Source of the DNA: an uncultured Clostridia bacterium
GTDB taxonomy: Bacteria; Bacillota; Clostridia; Oscillospirales; CAG-272
Direction of reading: 5' to 3'
Assembly (NCBI GenBank): GCA_944384585.1
Contig: CALWTY010000010.1
Location: 1 to 53,785 of the forward strand
DNA: 53,785 bases
The position numbers and the translations under genes are program-made. The notes below the pieces were generated by a model. It made no database searches. It was not told the origin of the DNA and saw nothing but the letters and a program-made list of their open reading frames with translations. Below are positions 41,791-49,241 of the stretch, in pieces (position 1 is the stretch's first letter; every line of letters starts with the position of its first letter).

Positions 41791-42746
41791 TCCTGCACCT
41801 CGCCGCATTCAAAGGCGATCTCGTTTCTCTTGATAAAGCGCCGCACCTCGCCGTCGGTGGGATACGCACGAAGCCCCCCGCCCTTGGTCGCGTAAATGGC
41901 GCAGACGATGGCGGCATACTCGCAGGCGCGCTTGATATCCTTCCCCGAGCGGAGATACTCCAGCACCAGCGCGGAGGAGAAGGCATGATCGGTCTGAAGC
42001 CCGGGGATTTCCGGGACATCGTAAGCGGAAATAAAGCTGTAATAGGTTCCGTCATAGAGGAAATAGCCGCGGTTTCCCAGCCGCAGGACGATATGACCGG
42101 CCTTGATCCGCTGCATAAACGCCATACAAGCCTTCATGCAGCGCTCCTGATCCGACGGCGTGATCCCCGTGCAGGTCAGAATCTCCTCCTCGTTGGCGGA
42201 GAAGATCTCGCATTCCGTCTCGGGGAGGATGTTGAAGAAGCGCTGGCTTCCCGACGACATGACGAACAGCGGGATCTGCTGCGCCGCCGCAAGGCGGAAG
42301 ACGGCGGGAGCGCAGCGGGGCGGGATATCGGAGTGCAGAACGGCGGCGTCGGGGTAGCTGATAAAGGACTCCTCGATATCCTCCTCGTCAAGGCAGGCGC
42401 CTGCGCCGGCGCAGAGAATCCGTCGTCCCTCCTCCTCCCCTTCACGGAGGATCACCTCAAGTGCCGTATCCTCCCCGCGGAGCGTCGAAACAAAGCGGGT
42501 ATCGATCTTTTCCGACACCAGATAGTCCTTCAGATCCCTGGCATCGGGATCGTCCCCCACCTTCGAACAGAGCAGGCTGTCCGCTCCCAGCCGGGAAAGC
42601 GCCACGGCGGTTTCCGTCCCCTCTCCGCCCGGCAGGCAGAAGGATTTTTCGGATTCGGTACGTCCCCCCGCCGGAGGGAGGCTGTCAAGCTCCATGATAA
42701 ATTCGGTGCGCACGCTCCCGATGACAAGGATTCGCTGCTTCTGCAT
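41787..42746 (-). CDS. PfkB-family carbohydrate/nucleoside kinase with altered anion hole
   Basis: 319 residues. Ribokinase-like fold: N-terminal GSVRTEFIMEL, PGGEGTETAVALSRLG near residue 40 and a C-terminal IVCAIYATKGGG. The usual C-terminal motif DTTGAGD reads GLQTD here: the catalytic Asp is kept but the GAG anion-hole residues are replaced. Activity may be weakened or changed. RBS GAAGGGG, and a good promoter upstream. The substrate is not predictable; operon partners do not help. Confidence 0.82.
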   Translation of the reverse strand: MQKQRILVIGSVRTEFIMELDSLPPAGGRTESEKSFCLPGGEGTETAVALSRLGADSLLCSKVGDDPDARDLKDYLVSEKIDTRFVSTLRGEDTALEVILREGEEEGRRILCAGAGACLDEEDIEESFISYPDAAVLHSDIPPRCAPAVFRLAAAQQIPLFVMSSGSQRFFNILPETECEIFSANEEEILTCTGITPSDQERCMKACMAFMQRIKAGHIVLRLGNRGYFLYDGTYYSFISAYDVPEIPGLQTDHAFSSALVLEYLRSGKDIKRACEYAAIVCAIYATKGGGLRAYPTDGEVRRFIKRNEIAFECGEVQE

Positions 42747-42791
42747 GGGACACCCCTTCTTTCTTTAATACCGTATCGAGTTCGTTACTTC

Positions 42792-42820
42792 ATTATAACA
42801 GATTTTCCCGCCGGAATCAA
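42792..42820 (-). promoter_or_regulatory. Promoter of the pfkB-hydrolase-ruvX operon
   Basis: TTGATT (42815-42820), 17 bp and TGTTATAAT with the -10 at 42792-42797, on the minus strand. Confidence 0.75.
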
Positions 42821-42960
42821 CAGAATATTGTAACATTTTAAGTTTTTCCCTGCTCCGCCGAGGCCGTCAGACCCCGCGCTGCCTCACTTTTCCCGCGCCC
42901 CGCTTCTATTTGGTAAAATCGGGTAATATACATAAGTAAAACGCAAATGGGAGTGAGCTT

Positions 42961-43227
42961 ATGACGGAAACACCGAAGGACCGGGAGCGTCCGGTCATCC
43001 TGAGCGAATACATCGTGGCGCATAAGGCGACCGTAAGGCAGACCGCAAAACAGTTCGGGATAAGCAAATCGACGGTTCACAAGGATATCACCGAAAGGCT
43101 GGAAAAACTCAATCCCCCGCTTTGCCACGACGTCAAGGCGGTTCTGGAGCAGAACAAGGCCGAGCGTCATCTTCGCGGAGGAGAGGCGACGAGACGAAAA
43201 TACAGGAAGCTGAAAGGCAATCCGTGA
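42961..43227 (+). CDS. spoIIID: Stage III sporulation regulator SpoIIID
   Basis: 88 residues. Closely matches the SpoIIID pattern: EYIVAHKATVRQTAKQFGIS helix-turn-helix, STVHKDITERL and the C-terminal NKAERHLRGGEATRRKY. SpoIIID is a mother-cell DNA-binding protein that adjusts the sigma-E regulon, so the host lineage is, or recently was, endospore-forming. GGGAGTGAG ribosome site upstream. It is monocistronic between the divergent pfkB operon and a convergent methyltransferase gene. I could not fix a sigma-E promoter with confidence. Confidence 0.95.
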   Translation: MTETPKDRERPVILSEYIVAHKATVRQTAKQFGISKSTVHKDITERLEKLNPPLCHDVKAVLEQNKAERHLRGGEATRRKYRKLKGNP

Positions 43228-43285
43228 AAAAGGGCTGCCCCTTCCCCTGCGTACCCCGCATCGGAAAAGGCAGCCCGCCGCTTTT
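43227..43285. terminator. Convergent terminator between spoIIID and the methyltransferase
   Basis: GGGCTGCC (43232-43239) pairs with GGCAGCCC (43269-43276). On the minus strand it is followed by five T, on the plus strand by a weaker CTTTT. It likely ends the long minus-strand operon and may also serve spoIIID. Confidence 0.7.
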
Positions 43286-43302
43286 AACGAAGATCCCTCC
43301 GC

Positions 43303-44445
43303 TCATGACCGCTTTTTGAAGAACTGATAGTATTGACAGCGGATCATTCCGTTGTAAAGCCGTCTGATCTTGTCGGCACGGCGGCCGTAGAGCTTCTCAA
43401 AGCACTCGTCGGAGGTGAGAATGTAAATCTGCCAATTGTCCAGCGTGGCAAAATGCCTTCCCATCGCGCGGTAGAGCGCCTCCGCCTCCTTCAGTGTCGA
43501 CAGCCGCTCCCCGTAGGGAGGATTGCAGACGATCGTGCCCCGCCGCCCCTCCGTCCGGATCTTCAGCGCATCCTCGACGAAGACGCGGACATATTTCTCC
43601 ATGCCGGCGCGGCGAACGTTTTCGGCGGCGATGGCCGCCGCCTCCGGCGAAAGATCGGAGGCATAGGCTTCAAAGGCGGGATCGGTGACGGCGGCGCGCG
43701 CCTCCTCCCGCGCCCTCTGCCAGTGCAGGGACGGCAGCCAGCCGTACTCCTCGGCGGCGAAGCCTCGGTTCAGCCCCGGCGCGGTATTGGTCATCAGCAG
43801 CGCCGCCTCAATCGGGATCGTGCCGGAGCCGCACATCGGATCGCGGAACAGCACCGATTCACGGGGTCTTGCGATCCTGACCATGGCCGCCGCCAGCGTC
43901 TCGCGGAGCGGAGCCTCTGTCGCCAGAGGGCGGTAGCCCCGCTTGTGGAGCGACGCGCCGCTGGTATCGATCATCAGGGAGGCGACATCCTTGAAGAGGA
44001 AGAAGACGATCTGATGCTTCACGCCGCTCTCCGGCAAGCGCTCAAGCCCGTATCGGCTGCCCAACCGCCCGGCCGCCGCCTTCTTGATGATCCGCTGGCA
44101 GTCGGGCAGGCTGAAGAGGCGGCTCCTGACGCTGTGCCCCTTGACGGGGAAGGCGTCCTCCCGCCCGATATACTCCTCCCACGGCATGGCGCGGACGCCC
44201 TCGAACAGCGTATCGAAGTCGGGCGCGGGGCAGCGCCCCACCTCGACCAAAAGCCGTTCGGCGTACCGCAGCCCGATATTCAGCCTCGGCAAAAGGGAAA
44301 GCGGCGCGAAGAAGCGGACGCGGCCGTCGATCGTTTCGATCCGCCGCCCTCCCAGCGCGTCGATCTCCTCCCCCACCGCCTGCTCCAGGCCGAACAGGCA
44401 GGTCGCCACAAAGATCTGTTCCTTCTCTTCGGGTCCTGTCATCAT
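43303..44445 (-). CDS. THUMP-domain class I RNA methyltransferase (RlmL-like)
   Basis: 380 residues. N-terminal ferredoxin-like/THUMP part (about 1-160), then a Rossmann methyltransferase domain with SAM motif DPMCGSGTIPIEAA (about 199) and catalytic NPPYGER (about 312), typical of N2-guanine methylation in rRNA or tRNA. Length fits the single-domain RlmL N-terminal family (YpsC type). It is the last gene of the pepT-to-methyltransferase operon, 67 bp after the lipoprotein gene. The exact target nucleotide is not known. Confidence 0.9.
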   Translation of the reverse strand: MMTGPEEKEQIFVATCLFGLEQAVGEEIDALGGRRIETIDGRVRFFAPLSLLPRLNIGLRYAERLLVEVGRCPAPDFDTLFEGVRAMPWEEYIGREDAFPVKGHSVRSRLFSLPDCQRIIKKAAAGRLGSRYGLERLPESGVKHQIVFFLFKDVASLMIDTSGASLHKRGYRPLATEAPLRETLAAAMVRIARPRESVLFRDPMCGSGTIPIEAALLMTNTAPGLNRGFAAEEYGWLPSLHWQRAREEARAAVTDPAFEAYASDLSPEAAAIAAENVRRAGMEKYVRVFVEDALKIRTEGRRGTIVCNPPYGERLSTLKEAEALYRAMGRHFATLDNWQIYILTSDECFEKLYGRRADKIRRLYNGMIRCQYYQFFKKRS

Positions 44446-44512
44446 GATCTCCTTCCTGTCGGGCCGCCCGTCGAAGCGGTCCGGCCGCTTTCCGACGGAG
44501 GCGCCTCTTTCT

Positions 44513-45115
44513 TTATTCCGTCGTGGTGAAGGGGATGGTCAGCCTGTCCCCTCCGCCCTCAATCTCAATTCTGTGCTGCCCCGGCTTTGTCCGGGTACCA
44601 ATCCGCCATTCCCATTCCACCCTGCCGTTCTCATCCGAGATCTTGCTTTCCAGCCCCTTGGCGGTGCTGACGGTCGAGGAATAGAAGACCCTGATCGTGT
44701 ATTCGGTATGGGGCAGTCCGCCGATCCGGAGGCATGCCTTGTCTCCCCGCCCGACACGGTCGGTCAGGAAGAGCAGCGAAATCGTTTCCCTTCCCGGCGC
44801 GCTCTGCGGCGGAGCGGAAGCCTCCGGTCCGGCTGCCGGCGGCGTTGTCCCGGCCGTAACGGGATCAGTCGCCCCGACTGTAACGGGATCGGTCGTCCCG
44901 ACCGCAGCGGGATCGGTCGTTCCGATCCCCGTGAGGTACGTTTCCTCCGGGAGAGGCGCGCTTCCGCCCTCCTCCCGTCCGGTGAGCGGTACCGACACCC
45001 CTTCCTCCGCATCGCCTCCTGCCGTTTCGACATAGAACTCATCCTCCGACAAAACGCAGGATGCGGCGGACCAAAGCGTCAGAAGCAGCAGCAAGGAGGC
45101 AGCGATTCTTTTCAT
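44513..45115 (-). CDS. Lipoprotein with Thr/Pro-repeat linker and Ig-like C-terminal domain
   Basis: 200 residues. The start at 45115 shares one base with the phosphoesterase stop (TGATG). Signal peptide with lipobox SAASC, so a lipid-anchored Cys at about 20. A low-complexity linker repeats GTTDPxxV units (about 60-95), then a beta-rich domain (about 105-200) with TRTKPGQHRIEIEGGG, Ig-like in pattern. Function unknown. It belongs to an operon of cytoplasmic housekeeping genes. Confidence 0.8.
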   Translation of the reverse strand: MKRIAASLLLLLTLWSAASCVLSEDEFYVETAGGDAEEGVSVPLTGREEGGSAPLPEETYLTGIGTTDPAAVGTTDPVTVGATDPVTAGTTPPAAGPEASAPPQSAPGRETISLLFLTDRVGRGDKACLRIGGLPHTEYTIRVFYSSTVSTAKGLESKISDENGRVEWEWRIGTRTKPGQHRIEIEGGGDRLTIPFTTTE

Positions 45116-45948
45116 CACGCCTGCCCTCCTTCCGGAATCAGCCGGATCACGACCAGCTCCGGACGGTTGAAAACGCGGGGCTTGACGTATTTTGAGAGTC
45201 CCCTGCTGACAATCATCGTCTGATTGCCGAAGCGATACCGTCCGCCCGCGTATTTCGGGAACCATCCCTGATGCGGCGCATACAGACCGTTGAGCAGTCC
45301 CGGCAGGATCACCTGCCCGCCGTGGGCGTGCCCCGCCAGGATCAGATCGAAGCCTGTTCCCGTATAGGCGGAAACCGGCTCGGGACGATGGGTGAGCAGA
45401 ACCGAAAAGACCCGATCTCCCGTAAAGCCGTCGCAGCAGGAAAGCTGCTCCTCCCACATTCTGCCCATGCGGTCGGGCGAGGCGTAGGGATCGTCGATCC
45501 CGCAGACGACGATTCGCTCCTTCCCCGCCGTCAGAACCGCCCCCTCCCCCGAGAGGACGGTAAAGCCGCAGGCGCGGAAGCGCGCCTTGAGCTGCTCCGC
45601 CCGTCCGGTATAGACCTCGTGATTGCCGATGACATAAAAGCAGCGATAGCGTCTGCCGAGCGCCTCCGCCAGCGCGAAGGTCGAGCGGTTGGAGACGCGG
45701 TCATCCGCGATATCTCCCGTCAGCATGATCGCATCGGGAGAGAGCGGCTCCGTCAGCCGCAGCAGCTCCTCCTCCCCTTTGCCGTAGACCGAGCCGTGGA
45801 GATCGGAGATCTGGATCAGGGTCACCGGATGGGAGAGCTTGCGGCTTTTGACCGTATATCCGACGACAACCGGCTTTTCCGACACCGCCGCTCCGGCAAG
45901 CAGCGCGCAGCCGCCGAGCGCAGCCGCCGTCATAATTCCTTTGATCAT
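45115..45948 (-). CDS. Membrane-associated metallophosphoesterase (YkuE-like)
   Basis: 277 residues. An N-terminal hydrophobic segment (about 5-22) may anchor it. The calcineurin-like metal motifs are complete: DLHG (about 49), GDIADDR, GNHEVY (about 108), a later LLTHRP and GHAHGGQ (about 210). Relatives act on phosphodiesters at the membrane. It overlaps the YbaK gene by 4 bp and the lipoprotein gene by 1 bp. Substrate unknown. Confidence 0.88.
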   Translation of the reverse strand: MIKGIMTAAALGGCALLAGAAVSEKPVVVGYTVKSRKLSHPVTLIQISDLHGSVYGKGEEELLRLTEPLSPDAIMLTGDIADDRVSNRSTFALAEALGRRYRCFYVIGNHEVYTGRAEQLKARFRACGFTVLSGEGAVLTAGKERIVVCGIDDPYASPDRMGRMWEEQLSCCDGFTGDRVFSVLLTHRPEPVSAYTGTGFDLILAGHAHGGQVILPGLLNGLYAPHQGWFPKYAGGRYRFGNQTMIVSRGLSKYVKPRVFNRPELVVIRLIPEGGQA

Positions 45949-46421
45949 TCCGCCGACACGTCCCTGCAGACGTCAACCCAGCCCAGCGCGCCGGAGCAGC
46001 GCTCCAGCTCCGCAATCGTCATCGGCACGGCGCTGTTGGTGCTGCCGGCGGCGGGATAAACCGTTTCAAACCGTTTCAGCGACTCGTCAAGATAAATCCT
46101 GACCCCTTCGTTGACCCCGAAGGGGCAGACGCCGCCCGGCGGGTAGCCGACCGTCTCCTCCACACGCTCCCACGGCATCATCCTCGGCTTTTCCCCGAAG
46201 CGATCCTTGTATTTGCGGTTATCGATCTTGCCGTCGCCCGCCACCACCACCATCACGCTTCCCTCCGCGGAGAGGAGCAGGATGGATTTGGCGATCCGCG
46301 CCGGCTCGCAGCCGAGCGCCTCCGCCGCCAGCCCGACGGTCGCGCTGGAGACGGGAAACTCGATCACGTCGCAAGCCTTCCCGAAGCGCTCAAGATATTG
46401 TTTTGCCTTTTCCGCCGACAT
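45945..46421 (-). CDS. YbaK/EbsC-family aminoacyl-tRNA deacylase
   Basis: 158 residues, the single-domain length. Conserved segments AKSILLLSAEGSVMVVVAGDGKIDNRKYK and GYPPGGVCPFG are characteristic. Such proteins hydrolyse misacylated tRNAs, for example Cys-tRNA(Pro) by YbaK. It lies 21 bp after pepT. The tRNA specificity cannot be told from sequence. Confidence 0.88.
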   Translation of the reverse strand: MSAEKAKQYLERFGKACDVIEFPVSSATVGLAAEALGCEPARIAKSILLLSAEGSVMVVVAGDGKIDNRKYKDRFGEKPRMMPWERVEETVGYPPGGVCPFGVNEGVRIYLDESLKRFETVYPAAGSTNSAVPMTIAELERCSGALGWVDVCRDVSAE

Positions 46422-46442
46422 TGCCGTCCCTTCCTTTCCGAC

Positions 46443-47672
46443 TCACTCATTCCCTTCGGCCTCGGCGGCATATTCCGCCACCAGCCGCACCAGAACCTCC
46501 GTCGCCTGATCCATCGACTCTGCCGTGATATGCTCGTACGGGCCGTGGAAGGCATGCCCTCCCGTCCCGAGATTCGGGCAGGGCAGCCCCATAAAGCTCA
46601 GGCGCGCCCCGTCCGTTCCGCCGCGGATCGGCGCAACAAAGGGCTTGACCCCCGCCTTCCGGCAGGCAGCCTCCGCCTTTTCGATGATATGCCGGTGTTC
46701 CTTCACGATCTCCGCCATATTCCGGTACTGCTCCTTCATACGGACGGTGACGGTGCCCTCGCCGTACTTCAGATTGATCTGCCCGGCGGCGCGCTCCAGC
46801 AGCTCCTCGCGATAGCGGTTCAGCTCGGCGCTGTGATCCCGCAGGATGTACTGCAGTCGGGCGCGGCAGACATCGCCCTCCATCGAGCAGAGGTGAATAA
46901 AGCCCCGGTAGCCGTCGGTATGGCGGGGAATGTCAAGGGCGGGAAGCAGGGCGTTGAACTCCATCGCCGCAAGGGAAGCATTGACCATGGTATCCTTCGA
47001 GCTGCCGGGATGCACGGAAAAGCCGTGGAATTCGACCTCCGCGGAGGAGGCGTTGAAATTTTCGTATTCAATCCCGCCGACGGTATCCCCGTCCATCGTA
47101 TAGGCGTAGACCGCTCCGAAGCGGGCGACGTCGAAATGATCCGCCCCTTCCCCGATCTCCTCGTCGGGAGTGAAGCCGATGCAGACCTTGCCGTGCGGGA
47201 TCTCCCCGCCCGCCAGCCGCTCCGCCAGCGTCATGATCTCGGCCACCCCCGCCTTGTCGTCTGCGCCGAGAAGCGTGCCTCCCGACGCCGTGATGAGGGT
47301 CTGCCCCTTCAGGGAAGGAAGGTGCGGAAAGTCGGCGCAGCGCAGCACCACGCCTTCCCCGAGGACGAGATCGCCGCCGTCATAGTTTTCGGTGACCTTC
47401 GGCACAACCCCCTCTCCGCTGAATTCCGGGGAGGTATCCATATGGGAAATAAAGCCGACGGGAACGGCCCTTTCGCAGCCCGGCGTGGCGGGGATGACGG
47501 CATAGACATAGCCGAGCGCATCGCATTCCGCCTCAAAGCCGAAGGAGGAAAGCTCCTCCGCCAGCGCCTGTCCGAGCAGCCTCTGTCCCTCGGTGCTGGG
47601 GGTGCGTCCCGTGGTCTCGCTGCTCGCGGTGGGATACCGTACATATTTCAAAAAACGTTCATATGCTCTCAT
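46443..47672 (-). CDS. pepT: Peptidase T (tripeptide aminopeptidase)
   Basis: 409 residues from the ATG at 47672, matching the family length of about 408; a longer frame to 47744 would pass through the promoter. M20-family motifs: GFISHMDTSPEFSGEGV (about 76), TLLGADDKAGVAEIM (about 136), GFTPDEEIGEGAD (about 170) and FHGPYEHIT near the C terminus. It removes N-terminal residues from tripeptides in the cytoplasm using zinc. First gene of a five-gene operon with its own promoter. Confidence 0.96.
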   Translation of the reverse strand: MRAYERFLKYVRYPTASSETTGRTPSTEGQRLLGQALAEELSSFGFEAECDALGYVYAVIPATPGCERAVPVGFISHMDTSPEFSGEGVVPKVTENYDGGDLVLGEGVVLRCADFPHLPSLKGQTLITASGGTLLGADDKAGVAEIMTLAERLAGGEIPHGKVCIGFTPDEEIGEGADHFDVARFGAVYAYTMDGDTVGGIEYENFNASSAEVEFHGFSVHPGSSKDTMVNASLAAMEFNALLPALDIPRHTDGYRGFIHLCSMEGDVCRARLQYILRDHSAELNRYREELLERAAGQINLKYGEGTVTVRMKEQYRNMAEIVKEHRHIIEKAEAACRKAGVKPFVAPIRGGTDGARLSFMGLPCPNLGTGGHAFHGPYEHITAESMDQATEVLVRLVAEYAAEAEGNE

Positions 47673-47712
47673 GTTTCCTGTTCCTGCCTTTTCCGACTCG
47701 GTTTTATACCCT

Positions 47713-47741
47713 ATCATATCACATTTTTCCCCGTCTGGCAA
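47713..47741 (-). promoter_or_regulatory. Promoter of the pepT operon
   Basis: TTGCCA (47736-47741), 17 bp and TGATATGAT with the -10 at 47713-47718, on the minus strand, 41 bp before pepT. Confidence 0.7.
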
Positions 47742-47778
47742 CACCTTTTCGTCTCTTCGGGATTTTTTTCGAAAGCCA

Positions 47779-47807
47779 TTGCCTTCTGCGGCACAACGTG
47801 ATATAAT
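47779..47807 (+). promoter_or_regulatory. Promoter of the thiamine pyrophosphokinase gene
   Basis: TTGCCT (47779-47784), 17 bp and TGATATAAT with the -10 at 47802-47807. It is divergent from the pepT promoter 38 bp away. Confidence 0.75.
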
Positions 47808-47851
47808 AGCAGTATGCTATCTTCGGTAAAACGAAAGGGAATCCAATCACC

Positions 47852-48493
47852 ATGTGCAAAGAATGCTGTATCGTCGCAGCGGGACCCTCTCCCGCCGTAA
47901 TCCGTCCCGGCGCATTTCTGATCGCCGCCGACGGAGGACTTGAAAAGCTGCAGACAGACCATATCCTTCCCGATCTCGTCATCGGAGATTTCGATTCGAT
48001 CGAATCGACGCCGAGCGGCGACAATGTCCTCAGCTTCCCCCGGGAAAAGGATGACACCGACACCATGCTCGCCATCAAGGAGGCGCTCCGGCGCGGATAC
48101 GATCGGATCTACATCTCGGGAGGCTTCGGAGGTCGGCTCGACCATACCGTCGCCAATCTTCAGTCCCTGATCTTTGCCGTCAAGCTCGGCGCAGAGGCCT
48201 TTCTCTGCGGCGAAGGGGAGACGGTCACGATCCTCAGCGGCGGGAGCGCCGAATTCTCCGAGCGCTGTCGGGGGAAGATCTCCCTCTTCTGCTTCGGGGA
48301 CAGCGCCTCCGGAGTGACCATCGAGGGGCTGAAATACACGGCGGCGGGGGCTTCCCTCTCCAATATGTTTCCGATCGGAGTCAGCAATGAATTCATCGGA
48401 GAAAAGGCTGTCATCTCGGCGGCAAGCGGAATCCTCTGCGTCATGTGGGACGGGGTTCCGGAAGATATCACCATTCTCAAAAGGAAGAACTGA
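47852..48493 (+). CDS. Thiamine pyrophosphokinase
   Basis: 213 residues. Family motifs: IAADGGLEKL (about 31), VIGDFDSIE (about 50), KDDTDTMLAIKEAL (about 70) and GGFGGRLDHTVANL (about 92), covering ATP, Mg and substrate binding. It transfers pyrophosphate from ATP to thiamine. The upstream AAAGGG supports the ATG. It is followed after 5 bp by a HAD phosphatase gene, perhaps a shared phosphate-ester housekeeping role. Confidence 0.95.
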   Translation: MCKECCIVAAGPSPAVIRPGAFLIAADGGLEKLQTDHILPDLVIGDFDSIESTPSGDNVLSFPREKDDTDTMLAIKEALRRGYDRIYISGGFGGRLDHTVANLQSLIFAVKLGAEAFLCGEGETVTILSGGSAEFSERCRGKISLFCFGDSASGVTIEGLKYTAAGASLSNMFPIGVSNEFIGEKAVISAASGILCVMWDGVPEDITILKRKN

Positions 48494-48498
48494 AAACC

Positions 48499-49161
48499 AT
48501 GATCAAAGGCGCGATTTTTGATGTTGACGGAACCTTGATCGACAGCATGGAAATGTGGAACGAATGCGGGGCAAGATATCTTGCCCGACTGGGAATCGAA
48601 GCGCGGCCGGGGCTGGCGGAGCAGATGGCCATCCTGCCGATTCACGAGAGCGGGGAATACATCCGCCGTCATTATCCGATCGCCCTCACGGCGGAGGAGA
48701 TCACCGACGGGCTCAATCGCCTCGCCTATGATTTTTACATGAACGAAGCCGAGTTGAAGCCCCATATTCCCGAGCTGCTCGGGGCGCTGCGGGAGGCGGG
48801 CATCCCGATGACCGTCGCCACCGCCAGCGACGCGGCGCTGGTCGACAAGGTGCTGACCCGTCTGAAAATCCGCAGCTTCTTCGATACCGTACACGACTGC
48901 CGCGAGCTGGGGACCGACAAAAAGCACCCGGAATGCTTCCTGCGCTGCGCCGGTCTGCTCGGTACCCCGCCCTCCGAAACCTGGATGTTCGAGGATATGC
49001 TTCACGCCGCCTCGACTGCTCATGCCGCTGGGCTGAAGGTCGCCGGTCTCTTCGATCGCTCCAGCGCCGCAAACGAGGAGAAGATGCGGGAGATCTGCGA
49101 CGTTTATCTCAAGGAGGAGGCCGATTTCCGCGCTTTCCTCGACCGCATCGCCTCCGCCTGA
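48499..49161 (+). CDS. HAD-superfamily phosphatase, phosphoglucomutase-like subfamily
   Basis: 220 residues from the ATG at 48499, with AAGGAAGAAC upstream. Motif I DVDGTLIDS (about 8), motif II TVATASDAAL (about 110) and motif IV WMFEDMLHA (about 164) are present, with a helical cap after motif I. Substrate unknown; members hydrolyse small sugar or nucleotide phosphates. Cotranscribed with thiamine pyrophosphokinase. Confidence 0.9.
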   Translation: MIKGAIFDVDGTLIDSMEMWNECGARYLARLGIEARPGLAEQMAILPIHESGEYIRRHYPIALTAEEITDGLNRLAYDFYMNEAELKPHIPELLGALREAGIPMTVATASDAALVDKVLTRLKIRSFFDTVHDCRELGTDKKHPECFLRCAGLLGTPPSETWMFEDMLHAASTAHAAGLKVAGLFDRSSAANEEKMREICDVYLKEEADFRAFLDRIASA

Positions 49162-49176
49162 TTCCGGAACACAAAA

Positions 49177-49225
49177 CCGGGAGTCCGATCCCCGCCCCGT
49201 GCGGTTCGTTCGGACTCCCGTTTCA
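49177..49225. terminator. Convergent terminator between HAD and ABC genes
   Basis: An 11-bp perfect stem (CGGGAGTCCGA at 49178-49188 with 49210-49220) and a 21-nt loop. It is followed by TTTCATTT on the plus strand, and by GGTTTTG on the minus strand. The tails are short, so efficiency is uncertain. Confidence 0.7.
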
Positions 49226-49241
49226 TTTGCCGTCCGACGCT

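Noticed and set aside
42895..42945. Sigma-E promoter for spoIIID
   Set aside because: A CATAAGT-like -10 is present, but no matching -35 stands at the right distance, so I did not annotate it.
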